A stretch of DNA of 64,000 nucleotides from positions 434,001 to 498,000 of the forward strand of contig NZ_CP032549.1 of the NCBI RefSeq assembly GCF_012221945.1. Reading direction: 5' to 3'. Position numbers and translations under genes: made by a program. This document shows, piece by piece, positions 18,815 to 27,619 of this stretch. The notes beneath the pieces were generated by a model. The model had not been told where the DNA came from and did no database searches. It saw nothing but the letters and a program-made list of their open reading frames with translations. Numbering within the stretch: position 1 is the first letter of the stretch; every line of letters begins with the position of its first letter. This stretch comes from Glutamicibacter mishrai (lineage in GTDB: Bacteria > Actinomycetota > Actinomycetes > Actinomycetales > Micrococcaceae).

Positions 18815-20016
18815 GCCTGGGGTACTCCCACTTCCGAATCGACCGCGGCGATGGTTGGACGCAGCGTCCCATCCAGGGCCCGCTTTTCGCAGCATCCCGG
18901 ACGGCAGACATCAAACCACGGGCCGCCGGCCACCACCGACTGGCGGCCTTCGCGCAGGGCCTTGCCATCGGCGCCGAGCAGGCGTTCCTCGATCAGATCC
19001 ACCAGCCCGGAGACGAAAGCCTGGTGGGTGCCCGGAGTCGCTACGCGATCAAAGGCCAAGCCCAGTTCCGCACAGGTGTCCTTGGCTTCAGTGTCCAGGT
19101 CCCACAGCACTTCCATGTGATCGGAGATGAAGCCGATGGGCACCACCACCACGCCGTCGACGCCGGCGGCCGCGTCGGCTTGAAGCGCGTCATTGATATC
19201 CGGTTCCAGCCATGGCGTGTGGGGCGCGCCCGAACGCGACTGGTACACCAGCGAATGCTCCAGGCCGGCGGCCTCCTGGACCTGGGAAAGGATGTATTGG
19301 GCCACCGCGCGGTGCTGGACGGTGTACAGGTTCTCGCTCTGTGCCGCGCGGATCTCTTCGGGCCCGGCGGCGTTGGCGTCGCTCAGCGGGATCGAGTGGG
19401 TGACGAAGACGATCTTGATCTCGCCCTCGGCCTTGCCGGCGGCTTCGAGCTGGGTCCGCACCGAGGCCAGCGACTGGCGCAGGCCCTGGACAAAGGGCTG
19501 CACGAAGGCCGGGGTGTCGAAGAACTGGCGCAGCTTGTCGACCTCGACCTCGTGGTCCAGGCCGGTGGCCAGCAGGCCCATTCCCAGATCCTCGCGGTAC
19601 TGGCGGCAGGCCGAGTACCCGGCGTAGGCGCCGGTGCCCAGCATCAGCACCTTGCGGTGCCCGTCGTCGGCCAGCTGCTTCAGCGTGTCGTTGACGAACG
19701 GGTGCCAGTTGCGGTTGCCCCAGTAGATGGGCAGGTTGATGCCACGGCCGGCCAGTTCGCTTTCCAGCGCGGCCTTCAGCGCCCGGTTCTGCTCGTTGAT
19801 CGGCGAAATGCCGCCATTCTTGCGGTAGTGCACGGCCACCTCTTCGAGGCGCTCGTCCGGGATGCCGCGCCCGCCGGTGACATTGCGCAGGAAGGGCAGC
19901 ACATCGTCTTGCCCTTCGGGGCCGCCGAAGGAGGCCAGCAGCAGGGCATCGTACGCCTTGGGAATCATCCGGCCGTTCTGGTCGTACCCTTGGCGCGGGT
20001 CAAAACTCTGGCTCAC
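18811..20016 (-). CDS. hemH: Coproporphyrin III ferrochelatase CpfC (HemH)
   Basis: Inserts Fe2+ into coproporphyrin III in the actinobacterial/firmicute heme route; the neighbouring chdC and cgoX indicate this substrate rather than protoporphyrin. 401 aa. Seen are LLLASFGGPEG, YWGNRNWHPF, LMLGTGAYAGYSACRQY, VFVTHSIP, VVVVPIGFISDHMEVLWDLD. The C-terminus carries a CRPGCC segment, a possible part of the [2Fe-2S] cluster known from several actinobacterial ferrochelatases. GTG start overlapping the chdC stop (GTGA); its own stop overlaps hemC. Confidence 0.93.
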   Translation of the reverse strand: MSQSFDPRQGYDQNGRMIPKAYDALLLASFGGPEGQDDVLPFLRNVTGGRGIPDERLEEVAVHYRKNGGISPINEQNRALKAALESELAGRGINLPIYWGNRNWHPFVNDTLKQLADDGHRKVLMLGTGAYAGYSACRQYREDLGMGLLATGLDHEVEVDKLRQFFDTPAFVQPFVQGLRQSLASVRTQLEAAGKAEGEIKIVFVTHSIPLSDANAAGPEEIRAAQSENLYTVQHRAVAQYILSQVQEAAGLEHSLVYQSRSGAPHTPWLEPDINDALQADAAAGVDGVVVVPIGFISDHMEVLWDLDTEAKDTCAELGLAFDRVATPGTHQAFVSGLVDLIEERLLGADGKALREGRQSVVAGGPWFDVCRPGCCEKRALDGTLRPTIAAVDSEVGVPQA

Positions 20017-20732
20017 TTCAATACCTCAAGCGCCTCGACGGCAGTGATCTTGCGTCCGGTGTAGAACGGGGTCTCTTCGCGGACATGGTGGCGGGCCTCG
20101 GTGTAGCGCAGGTGGCGCATCATGTCCACCAGGTCGATCATGTCGTCAGCTTCCAGGCAGATCTGCCACTCGTAGTCGCCGAAGGAGAAGGCGGCCACGG
20201 TATTGGCCAGGACGTTCGGGAATTCACGGCCCAGGATGCCGTGGTCGCGCAGCATCTTTCCGCGCTCCGCAGGATCCATGGTGTACCAGTCGGTGGAGCG
20301 CACGAACGGGTAGACGGTCATCCATTCCTTGGCGCGGATGCCCCGGGCGAAGGCCGGCGAGTGGTTCTTGGCGAACTCGGCTTCGCGGTGCACGGCCATG
20401 GTGGAGTACACGATCTGGGTGCCTTCCAGCAGCGCCGAACGGCGGATCTGGCGCATCGAGGCCTGCAGCAGCTGTGCCGATGGCCCGTGGACCCACACCA
20501 TGATGTCGGCATCCTCGCGCATGGCCGAGACATCGTAGATGCCGCGCACGGTGGCGCCCTCGGCGGCGAGCTGCTCGATCAGGGCGTCGAACTCGGTGGC
20601 GGCCTCTTCGCTGCGATCGATCAGTTCAGAGCGCTTGAAGATGGTCCAGAGCGTGTAGAAGAAGGTCGGGTTCTCCCCCGCATTCGCCCGTTCATTCATA
20701 ACCGGCGAATTGTGCTGCGGTGCGTTGCTCAC
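20013..20732 (-). CDS. chdC: Coproheme decarboxylase ChdC (HemQ)
   Basis: Peroxide-dependent enzyme that decarboxylates coproheme to heme b, the last step of the coproporphyrin-dependent pathway. The GTG at 20732 is preferred because AAGGAGA lies 7 nt upstream. About 239 aa of the chlorite-dismutase-like fold. The catalytic Tyr is expected in WMTVYPFVRSTDWY; other features are FYTLWTIFKRS, YDVSAMREDADIMVWVHG and FGDYEWQICLEADD. The long N-terminus of the fold is normal for actinobacteria. Stop overlaps the cpfC start. Confidence 0.95.
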   Translation of the reverse strand: MSNAPQHNSPVMNERANAGENPTFFYTLWTIFKRSELIDRSEEAATEFDALIEQLAAEGATVRGIYDVSAMREDADIMVWVHGPSAQLLQASMRQIRRSALLEGTQIVYSTMAVHREAEFAKNHSPAFARGIRAKEWMTVYPFVRSTDWYTMDPAERGKMLRDHGILGREFPNVLANTVAAFSFGDYEWQICLEADDMIDLVDMMRHLRYTEARHHVREETPFYTGRKITAVEALEVLK

Positions 20733-20798
20733 GTGATGTTCTCCTTGATCTGGGGATCTGAAAATGGATGTTGGCATCCGAGGTAGTTTGCTTAGTTC

Positions 20799-22355
20799 CT
20801 AGCGGGCGCTGATAGCCACGGCACGGCGCGCCTGGCCGATCACCCTGGCCAGGCCGGTGCCTGAAATCCAGGCGCCAACCACGGCCAGCCCGTCAAATGG
20901 CGCCAGCGCCGTCTCCAGCTGCTTCCGGCGTTCCAAGGCTGCGTCGCCTTGCAGCGGCACCATATCGCTGAACCGCGAGACGGCACTGCCCAGGACATCA
21001 TCCCGATGCAATTGAACACCGAGAATCTTTGAAGCGTCTTTGATCGCCACATCGATCAGCTGCTCGTCATCCCCGGATTCCACCACGGGCTCATGCTCGC
21101 CGATGCGTCCGAAGGAAAGGCGCAGCACGTGGGTTCCGGGTCCAGCCTCATCGGCCAGCCAAGACCACTTCGCGGTGGAGTGGGTCAACGCCTTGGCGGT
21201 CAACGGCGCCTGCTTGGAAACCAGCACGCCCGAACCCCTCGGCGCATCATCCAGCTCCGGCTTGTCCACCACCAGGATGGCCAAGGCAATGGAGTTTGCC
21301 GGCTGCTCGGCGCCGATCTTCTTCTCATCGCCCAGCAACGGGTTGATCAATTCCAAGGCCGGGGCTGCCGGGGTGGCGATGACCACGCGGTCGGCGCGGA
21401 TCTCTTCGCCGAGGCTGGCCAGGGCATATGGCATAACCGCAGCGGCGTCATAGCTGATCGCGGTGACCGGCGAGTTGCGCACCAGCGCGGCCCCGTCGGC
21501 TTCCAGCTGCTGCACCAGGGCCTGGACCATGGTGTACATGCCGCCATTGAGCCCGCCAACCCGCGAGCCGGCCGGCGCGGAGGCCTGCAACTGGGCCACG
21601 GCCTTGGCCAGCGAACCGGTCTCCTGCATCGCCTGGCGCAGCCCGGGAGCAGCGGCGTCGATGGAAATCTTGGCTGGATCGGTGGAGTAGACCCCGTTGA
21701 CCACCGGGGCGACCAGCTGGTCCAGGACCGCCTGGCCCATGCGCGTGCGGACCGCTTCGGCGATGGACAGCTTTTCGGTGGCCCACTTCTTGCTCATCGG
21801 GGTAATCAGGTCCGCGGCGGCGCGCACCGTGGCGGCCCGGCCGATGATATTGCGGACCTCGTCGGTGCGGACATCGGCGGGGATGCCCATCAAGGCGGTG
21901 GCCGGCATCGGATGGGCGAGGATCTGCTGGTCATCGGCCTGGATCATCCACGCCGATTTCCCCGAGGTCTTGGCGATCTGGCCTGCAAGGTCCAGCTCGT
22001 CCAGATAGTTGGCGACCGTTCCCTGGCGCACGGCGAAGGATTCGGCCCCGGCATCGATGTCCAGCCCGGCGACCTCGGTGGTGCGCACGCACCCGCCGAA
22101 GTTCTCGCCGGCTTCCAGGACGGTGACTTCGTGGCCGCTCTGGCGCAGGTCTCGGGCGGCGACCAGCCCGGCGATGCCGCCGCCGACTACCACCGCATGC
22201 GGTGCCGGGGCCTTATCCGTCTCGCTGGCCGCGGCCTTGGCATGTCGGGCTTCGCTGGCTTTGCGCACTTTTTCGAGCAAACGCAAGGCATGGGCGGGCG
22301 CTTGTGCAGTTTTGTCCCGACGCGCAGCTGTTGCGGGCGTTGATTCCTTGCTCAC
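20799..22355 (-). CDS. cgoX: Coproporphyrinogen III oxidase CgoX (HemY-type, FAD)
   Basis: Membrane-associated FAD enzyme that oxidises coproporphyrinogen III to coproporphyrin III. The FAD-binding motif is VVVGGGIAGLVAARDL, followed by EAGENFGGCVRT; the C-terminus has GAWISGTGLARVIGQAR. The GTG at 22355 follows GAAGGTG by 8 nt; another GTG at 22379 is possible. Either way the FAD motif is preceded by about 50 residues rich in Ala, Lys and Arg, unusual because the fold normally starts at once; a GTG inside that stretch could be an alternative start. It lies 66 bp upstream of chdC. Confidence 0.92.
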   Translation of the reverse strand: MSKESTPATAARRDKTAQAPAHALRLLEKVRKASEARHAKAAASETDKAPAPHAVVVGGGIAGLVAARDLRQSGHEVTVLEAGENFGGCVRTTEVAGLDIDAGAESFAVRQGTVANYLDELDLAGQIAKTSGKSAWMIQADDQQILAHPMPATALMGIPADVRTDEVRNIIGRAATVRAAADLITPMSKKWATEKLSIAEAVRTRMGQAVLDQLVAPVVNGVYSTDPAKISIDAAAPGLRQAMQETGSLAKAVAQLQASAPAGSRVGGLNGGMYTMVQALVQQLEADGAALVRNSPVTAISYDAAAVMPYALASLGEEIRADRVVIATPAAPALELINPLLGDEKKIGAEQPANSIALAILVVDKPELDDAPRGSGVLVSKQAPLTAKALTHSTAKWSWLADEAGPGTHVLRLSFGRIGEHEPVVESGDDEQLIDVAIKDASKILGVQLHRDDVLGSAVSRFSDMVPLQGDAALERRKQLETALAPFDGLAVVGAWISGTGLARVIGQARRAVAISAR

Positions 22356-22455
22356 GTACTTAGCACCTTCTACCTTCACGTATTGCGGCGGCCGTCTTGG
22401 GCGAAATATTGCGCTGGCGCTCCCAAGGCATTACTTCCAGCTTAGACCCGATGAA

Positions 22456-23511
22456 TTACAGCGAGTGAATGAGCTCGACCACTTTGGTCAGCACCGTCGG
22501 GTCGGTGGTCGGCGGCACGCCATGGCCCAGGTTCACCACGTGCCCGCGCGCCTGCTTGCCTGCCTCGACTACTTCACGCACGTGGGCTTCGAGCACCTCC
22601 CATGGGGCGGTGAGCAGAGCAGGGTCGATATTGCCCTGCACGGAGACCTCTTGGCCCAGGCGGCCGATCGCGGTCTGCAGCGGAATACGGTAGTCCACGC
22701 CCACGGTGTCCACGCCCACATCACGCATGGCGGTGAGCAGCTCGCCGGTGCCGGTGCCGAAGTGGATCATCGGCACGCCCAGATCGCGCACGTGGTCAAG
22801 GGCCAGGGAGGAGTAAGGGGCCACATACTTCTCGTAGTCCGGCAGCGACAGCGAGCCAGCCCAGGAGTCGAAGAGCTGCGCGGCCGAAGCGCCGGCTTGA
22901 ACCTGCGCACGCAGGAAAAGGCCCGAGGCCTTGGCGGCCCACTTCATCAGCCCATCCCAGACATCAGGATCACCGTGCATCATGGTGCGCGGGCCCAGGT
23001 GGTCGCGGCTTGGCTTGCCCTCGACCATGTAGGCGGCCACGGTGAATGGCGCCCCGGCGAAACCGATCAACGGGGTCTTGCCCAGTTCGGCCACGGTGAG
23101 CTTCACTGCTTCGCGGATCGGCTCCAGTGACTCGTCGGTGAGTTCTGGCAGCTCGGCCACCTGCTGAGCGGTGCGGATAGGGGTATCAAGCACCGGGCCG
23201 ACGCCCGGGACAATGTCAACGCCGATGCCAGCCAGGCGCAGTGGGATCACGATGTCGGAGAAGAAGATTGCCGCATCCACCTTGTGGCGGCGTACCGGCT
23301 GCAAGGTGATCTCGCTGGCCATGGCAGGATCCAGGCAGGAATCCAGCATGCTCACGCCCTCGCGCAGCTTCATGTATTCAGGCAGCGAGCGGCCGGCCTG
23401 GCGCATGAACCACACGGGGTGATGCGACGGCGTTTTGCCGGTCAGTGCCTGGATCAAAGCGGAATCTTGGGTACGTCCATCAAGCATCGGATGGTTCTGC
23501 GACAGGGTCAT
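22456..23511 (-). CDS. hemE: Uroporphyrinogen decarboxylase
   Basis: Decarboxylates uroporphyrinogen III to coproporphyrinogen III. 351 aa. The signature PVWFMRQAGRSLPEY lies near residue 34, and the catalytic Asp in AAIFFSDIVIPLRLAG. GFAGAPFTVAAYMVEG and YRIPLQTAIGRLG-type segments are also typical. It is the first gene of the leftward heme operon; 100 bp separate it from cgoX. Its promoter must lie in the 148-bp gap shared with divergent hemA. Confidence 0.96.
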   Translation of the reverse strand: MTLSQNHPMLDGRTQDSALIQALTGKTPSHHPVWFMRQAGRSLPEYMKLREGVSMLDSCLDPAMASEITLQPVRRHKVDAAIFFSDIVIPLRLAGIGVDIVPGVGPVLDTPIRTAQQVAELPELTDESLEPIREAVKLTVAELGKTPLIGFAGAPFTVAAYMVEGKPSRDHLGPRTMMHGDPDVWDGLMKWAAKASGLFLRAQVQAGASAAQLFDSWAGSLSLPDYEKYVAPYSSLALDHVRDLGVPMIHFGTGTGELLTAMRDVGVDTVGVDYRIPLQTAIGRLGQEVSVQGNIDPALLTAPWEVLEAHVREVVEAGKQARGHVVNLGHGVPPTTDPTVLTKVVELIHSL

Positions 23512-23579
23512 AATCCAATTCTGCCAACTCTTGAGTTTAAATGCTCATTCAGGACGTTCGCCGGTGGCCGAAGGTGAGC

Positions 23580-23618
23580 AACCTAACCCACGGCAAGTGC
23601 CGGAATTTAGGCAAACCT
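23580..23618. promoter_or_regulatory. Candidate DtxR/IdeR-type iron box in the hemE/hemA gap
   Basis: TTAGGCAAACCT at 23607-23618 matches 11 of 12 bases of the central part of the actinobacterial iron-box consensus (TTAGGCTAACCT), although the full 19-bp site matches only about 12 of 19 by my count. A second AACCTAA half-site lies at 23580-23586, and a CGGC-AAGT-GCCG inverted repeat lies between them. The position just upstream of the hemA -35 would suit iron-dependent control. Prediction only. Confidence 0.4.
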
Positions 23619-23621
23619 GCG

Positions 23622-23650
23622 TTGTTTGGCTGTCCGTTCCGGCTTATTCT
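23622..23650 (+). promoter_or_regulatory. Probable hemA promoter
   Basis: A -35-like TTGTTT (23622-23627) and a -10-like TATTCT (23645-23650) are separated by 17 bp. Transcription would begin only a few bases before the hemA GTG at 23660, so the message may be nearly leaderless. Confidence 0.45.
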
Positions 23651-23659
23651 AGGGACACT

Positions 23660-25000
23660 GTGGTTTTCTTATCTCTTGTCGCTTCGCATTCGCAGCTCGA
23701 TCTTGAGACCGTCGCGCAAATCAGCGCCTCGGCCGACGGGCTGGCAGCTGCCTCCGTTAACGGCTCGGCGGCCATCAATGGTGCCGTCGTCCTTGCCACC
23801 TGCAACCGTTTCGAGGTGTACGCGGATGTAGAACAAGTTGATGACGCCGCCGAGCACCTGGTCAGCACGCTGGCACAGTCCACCGATCTCTCCCCCGATT
23901 TCCTGGCCCGCCGCCTGACCACTCTTGAAGGCGAGCCGGTCATCGAGCACCTCTTCTCGGTAGGTGCCGGCTTGGATTCGGCCGTAGTGGGCGAACGCGA
24001 AATCGCCGGACAGGTCCGCCGCGCACTGACCCAGGCCCAGCAGGAGAAAACCACTACCAGCAACCTCACCCGGCTGTTCCAGAACGCCACCCGAGCCGCC
24101 AAGGAAGTTGGCTCGAATACCGATCTGGGTTTGCAGGGCAAGTCCGTGGTATCCGTGGCGCTTGACCTGGCTGAAGAGCTGATGGCCGGAGACCGTGATT
24201 GGTCGGAGCAGGATGTAGTCCTCTTTGGTACCGGATCCTACGCGGGCGCCACCATGGCTCTGCTCAAGGAACGCGGCGTCAAGCGCATTTCGGTCTACTC
24301 TCATTCGGGTCGCGCAGCGGACTTCACTGCCAAGCGCGGCGGTTTCCCGCTCTCCGAAGAACTGCTGCCGCAAGCGTTGCGCGAAGCAGATGTCATTGTC
24401 GGTTGCTCCGGTGGCGGACACCAGCTCTCGCGTGCCGAGCTTGAAGAGCTGCGCGTCAAGAACCACCCGTTGATTGCCATCGACATGGCGTTGACCCACG
24501 ATTTTGATCCGACCCTGGTTGAATTGCCGGACGCCGAATTGATCACCCTCGAATCGGTCCGCATGGCCGCCCCTACCGAGCAGGCCATGGCAGTTCACGC
24601 CGCCGGCCGCATCGTGAAGAAGGCCACCGCGGAATTCGCCGCTGCCCAGCGTGAGCGCGAAGCCGATTTCGCGATTGTTGCCCTGCGCCAGCACACCAAA
24701 ACCGTGCTCGACGCGGAGATCGCCAAGGTGCGCGCGCAACACGGTTGCTCCGCGGCGGCTGAAGAAGTCGAGCTGGCCATGCGCCGCATGGTCCGCCAGC
24801 TCCTGCACGTCCCTACCGTCCGCGCCCGCGAATTGGCTGGCGAAGGCCGCACCGATGAGTACGTCGCAGCCCTGGAAACCCTGTATGGCTTGGAAATCTC
24901 CGAGCCAGGCGGCAAAGAGGCAGAGGTACAGCCCGTTGCCGAAAATTCCAGCACGCCAGTGGCCAGCTGCCCGGTGACCGCTGAATCAAAAACCGCGTAG
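23660..25000 (+). CDS. hemA: Glutamyl-tRNA reductase
   Basis: NADPH-dependent reduction of glutamyl-tRNA to glutamate-1-semialdehyde, the committed step of C5 heme synthesis. The GTG at 23660 gives MVFLSLVASH, a normal N-terminus; the longer open frame from 23435 overlaps hemE and is rejected. About 446 aa. The catalytic Cys48 is in LATCNRFEVY; HLFSVGAGLDSAVVGEREI and the NADPH-binding FGTGSYAGATMALL follow. The C-terminal dimerisation region ends in an acidic tail. It is divergent from the other heme genes, allowing separate control of flux into the pathway. Confidence 0.95.
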   Translation: MVFLSLVASHSQLDLETVAQISASADGLAAASVNGSAAINGAVVLATCNRFEVYADVEQVDDAAEHLVSTLAQSTDLSPDFLARRLTTLEGEPVIEHLFSVGAGLDSAVVGEREIAGQVRRALTQAQQEKTTTSNLTRLFQNATRAAKEVGSNTDLGLQGKSVVSVALDLAEELMAGDRDWSEQDVVLFGTGSYAGATMALLKERGVKRISVYSHSGRAADFTAKRGGFPLSEELLPQALREADVIVGCSGGGHQLSRAELEELRVKNHPLIAIDMALTHDFDPTLVELPDAELITLESVRMAAPTEQAMAVHAAGRIVKKATAEFAAAQREREADFAIVALRQHTKTVLDAEIAKVRAQHGCSAAAEEVELAMRRMVRQLLHVPTVRARELAGEGRTDEYVAALETLYGLEISEPGGKEAEVQPVAENSSTPVASCPVTAESKTA

Positions 25001-25137
25001 CTTATACACGAGTATTGATTTTCAGTTCTGCATTCCAAGTCAAAGCATGGAATACTACAGTCAACTAGATCACTTCCCTCTACTTATGAGGCGAATGTGG
25101 GAGTTGGTCGCGTAGTAGCTCGAAAGGCCGGAAGAAC

Positions 25138-25761
25138 ATGACGGAACTTGAAAATATCAAAGGTGCCCGCTCGCAGCGGATGCCTCGAGAGGCTCGACGC
25201 CGTCAACTCCTGCAAGCGGCACACCAGGTTTTTGTAGCCCATGGCTACCACGGCGCTTCCATGGATGAAATCGCTGAAGTGGCCTTGGTTTCCAAACCGG
25301 TGTTGTACCAGCACTTCCCCGGCAAGCGCGAACTCTACCTCGCATTGCTCGACTCGCATCTTGCAGACTTCAGCCGGCAGCTTGATGAAGCCATTGACTC
25401 GACCACGGATAACCGCCAGCGGGTCTTCGCCACCATCAACACCTATTACAGCTACATCAAGGGCGAGTCCCAGGCCTATCGCCTGATTTTTGAATCAGAC
25501 GTGCTTGCGGACGCTTTAATTGCCGGACGCATCGAGCGGTTCAACAACGCCTTGGCGCAATCCATTGCCCGGGTTGTTGTCGAGGACACCGAATTGAGCG
25601 AAGCCGAAGGCCTTCTGGCTGGTCGCGCGTTGGCTGGCCTCAGCCAGGTTTCTGCACGGTATTGGGCCTCCACAGACGAAGCGGTGGACCAAGCTACGGC
25701 CGTGGATCTGATTTCCCGTTTAGCTTGGCGCGGAATTTCGCAGTTCCCCAAGGAAAACTAG
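25138..25761 (+). CDS. TetR-family transcriptional regulator
   Basis: 207 aa. The N-terminal helix-turn-helix is clear: RRQLLQAAHQVFVAHG, then ASMDEIAEVALVSKPVLYQHF and PGKRELYLALL. The ligand-binding C-terminal half is not informative by eye. ATG start preceded by GGAAG. Together with the following DUF3107 gene and the nearby DEAD-box helicase it resembles the mycobacterial Rv3208-Rv3208A-Rv3211 neighbourhood. An ATTCCA-N10-TGGAAT inverted repeat about 90 bp upstream (25032-25053) could be an operator; this is a guess. Confidence 0.88.
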   Translation: MTELENIKGARSQRMPREARRRQLLQAAHQVFVAHGYHGASMDEIAEVALVSKPVLYQHFPGKRELYLALLDSHLADFSRQLDEAIDSTTDNRQRVFATINTYYSYIKGESQAYRLIFESDVLADALIAGRIERFNNALAQSIARVVVEDTELSEAEGLLAGRALAGLSQVSARYWASTDEAVDQATAVDLISRLAWRGISQFPKEN

Positions 25762-25825
25762 CTAGATTAGTTTTCAGAGGACCCATACGGGACACCTAAT
25801 TCGTTCGAGAGGATCAGCGACAATC

Positions 25826-26047
25826 ATGGAAATCCGGATTGGCATTCAGAATGTAGCCCGCGAAGTTGTACTTGAATCCGAGCTCAGCAACGCAGAAGTC
25901 AACGATCTGGTTTCAAAGGCTATTGCCGATGGAACGAGCCTGGCACTCAAGGACCCTAAGGGCCGCGAAGTATTGATTCCATCTGCTGGCATCGCATACG
26001 TCGAGATCGGCCCGGAAGAGGTCCGCCGCGTAGGCTTCGCGCAGTAG
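25826..26047 (+). CDS. DUF3107 small conserved actinobacterial protein
   Basis: 73 aa protein matching the DUF3107 (TB9.4-like) family: it begins MEIRIGIQNVAREVVLES and ends with IPSAGIAYVEIGPEEVRRVGF. Function unknown. 64 bp downstream of the TetR gene in the same direction, probably cotranscribed, and followed by a terminator at 26087. Confidence 0.85.
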   Translation: MEIRIGIQNVAREVVLESELSNAEVNDLVSKAIADGTSLALKDPKGREVLIPSAGIAYVEIGPEEVRRVGFAQ

Positions 26048-26086
26048 TTTCCGCACTGCATCAGGCGCCCGGCGCCTGCTGGACTT

Positions 26087-26119
26087 GGCTGGTTTCCCCT
26101 TCGGGGAAACCAGCCATTC
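26087..26119 (+). terminator. Rho-independent terminator after DUF3107
   Basis: A perfect stem (26087-26098 with 26104-26115) closed by a C-TTCG-G tetraloop, followed by a short T-rich stretch. Confidence 0.85.
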
Positions 26120-26167
26120 TTTGTCTCAATGGTGATTTGGTTCACGCAACTGTGGTAGTGCTAAAGG

Positions 26168-27619
26168 GTGAGTGATCGACGAATCCGTAGCCCCCGCCCC
26201 GTACCCGCCAGCGACCTCGCCCAGCTGCTGCTGGGACTTGAAACCGAGTTCGATGTGCCTGCGCCTTTCGATGAAGCGACACTGGCGGCCGCCGAGAGCG
26301 CAGTAGCGAACCTGGCAATGCCTGCCGAGGATGCCACAGCCATCCCGTTCTTCACCATTGACCCAGAAGGCGCCACCGATCTGGATCAGGCGATGTACCT
26401 GGAAAAAACCGATGACGGCTATATCGTCAATTACGCCATCGCCGATGTGCCCGCCTTCGTCGAACTCGGCAGCACCCTGGACCAGGTAGCCCGGGACCGT
26501 GGCCAGACTTTTTATCTCCCGCATCGCAAGATCACGTTGCACCCTCCGTTGATCTCCGAGGACCAAGGTTCCTTGCTGCCGGACCAGATCCGCCCTGCAT
26601 TCCACTGGAAGATCCACCTCGATCAACAGGGTGCCTTGGGCCCAGTGGAACTGCAACGCGTGCAGATAAAGTCCCGCGCCCAACTGGACTATGCCGGGGC
26701 CCAACAACAACTTGATAATGGCTCAGCCAATGAACAACTCGCGCTCCTGGCCGAAATCGGCGCGTTGCGCATCGAGCAGGAAAAGCTGCGCGGCGGGGCC
26801 TCGCTGAATCTTCCGGACCAGGAAATCAAGGAAGACGGCGACGGCTACCAGCTCGTAAGCCGGGTCCCTCTTCCCCTGGAAGATCACAACGCCCAGATCT
26901 CCCTGCTCACCGGGATTGCCGCAGCCCGGCTCATGCTTGATTCCGGGGTAGGAATCCTGCGGACCATGCCGCAACCCGAAGAGAAGAGCCTGCAAGAATT
27001 CCGCATGCAAACCCAGCTTTTAGGACACGCTTGGGGCGAAGAAATCAGCTACGGCCAGTATCTGCATTCACTCGATGTCAGCGACCCCCAGCAGCTGGTC
27101 ATCATGCATCGAGCGGCATCCTTGTTCCGCGGTGCCGATTACCACGTGATCAATGGGCAACCGGAAGAAGAACTCGTCCAGGCAGCACTGGCCGCGCCCT
27201 ACGCCCACACCACAGCCCCGCTGCGCCGGCTGGTGGACCGGTTCGTGCTGCTGACCTGCCATTTGCTCACCACCGGGGAAAGCATTCCAGAAGAACTCAA
27301 GGCCGCGCTCGAAGAATTGCCGGGCCTGATGCGCGAGAGTTCCACTGCCGCGAACCGGGTCAACCGCGCTTCCCTGGATCTGATGGAAGCCTTTGTCCTG
27401 CAGAAACGCGTCGGTGAAGAATTCCAAGCGATCATCCTCCAGGCCCAGGACAATGGCGAAGGCAAGGACTCTGACGGGCAGCTCCAGCTGGTGGATCTTC
27501 CGGTCACCGCAAGCTTCACGGGAGCGGCTGAACCCGGCACCTTGGCCACGGTGAAGCTCGTTCACGCCGATCCTCAGCAGCGTCAGATTAATTTTGAAAT
27601 CGTGGCCCAAAACTCCTAA
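26168..27619 (+). CDS. RNase II/R-type exoribonuclease (RNB domain)
   Basis: 483 aa. The RNB catalytic motif with its metal-binding aspartates reads FTIDPEGATDLDQAMYLE (about residues 60-77); FYLPHRKITLHPPLISE and APYAHTTAPLRRLVDRF are further family segments. It is shorter than E. coli RNase II/R and lacks an obvious N-terminal cold-shock domain; the last part may be a small S1-like fold. It should degrade single-stranded RNA 3' to 5'. The GTG has no separate Shine-Dalgarno and may be leaderless. The DEAD-box helicase downstream suggests joint RNA turnover. Confidence 0.9.
   Translation: MSDRRIRSPRPVPASDLAQLLLGLETEFDVPAPFDEATLAAAESAVANLAMPAEDATAIPFFTIDPEGATDLDQAMYLEKTDDGYIVNYAIADVPAFVELGSTLDQVARDRGQTFYLPHRKITLHPPLISEDQGSLLPDQIRPAFHWKIHLDQQGALGPVELQRVQIKSRAQLDYAGAQQQLDNGSANEQLALLAEIGALRIEQEKLRGGASLNLPDQEIKEDGDGYQLVSRVPLPLEDHNAQISLLTGIAAARLMLDSGVGILRTMPQPEEKSLQEFRMQTQLLGHAWGEEISYGQYLHSLDVSDPQQLVIMHRAASLFRGADYHVINGQPEEELVQAALAAPYAHTTAPLRRLVDRFVLLTCHLLTTGESIPEELKAALEELPGLMRESSTAANRVNRASLDLMEAFVLQKRVGEEFQAIILQAQDNGEGKDSDGQLQLVDLPVTASFTGAAEPGTLATVKLVHADPQQRQINFEIVAQNS

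Noticed and set aside
25032..25053. ATTCCA-N10-TGGAAT as the TetR operator
   Set aside because: The repeat is short with a long spacer and is about 90 bp from the start codon; there is not enough evidence to list it as a site.
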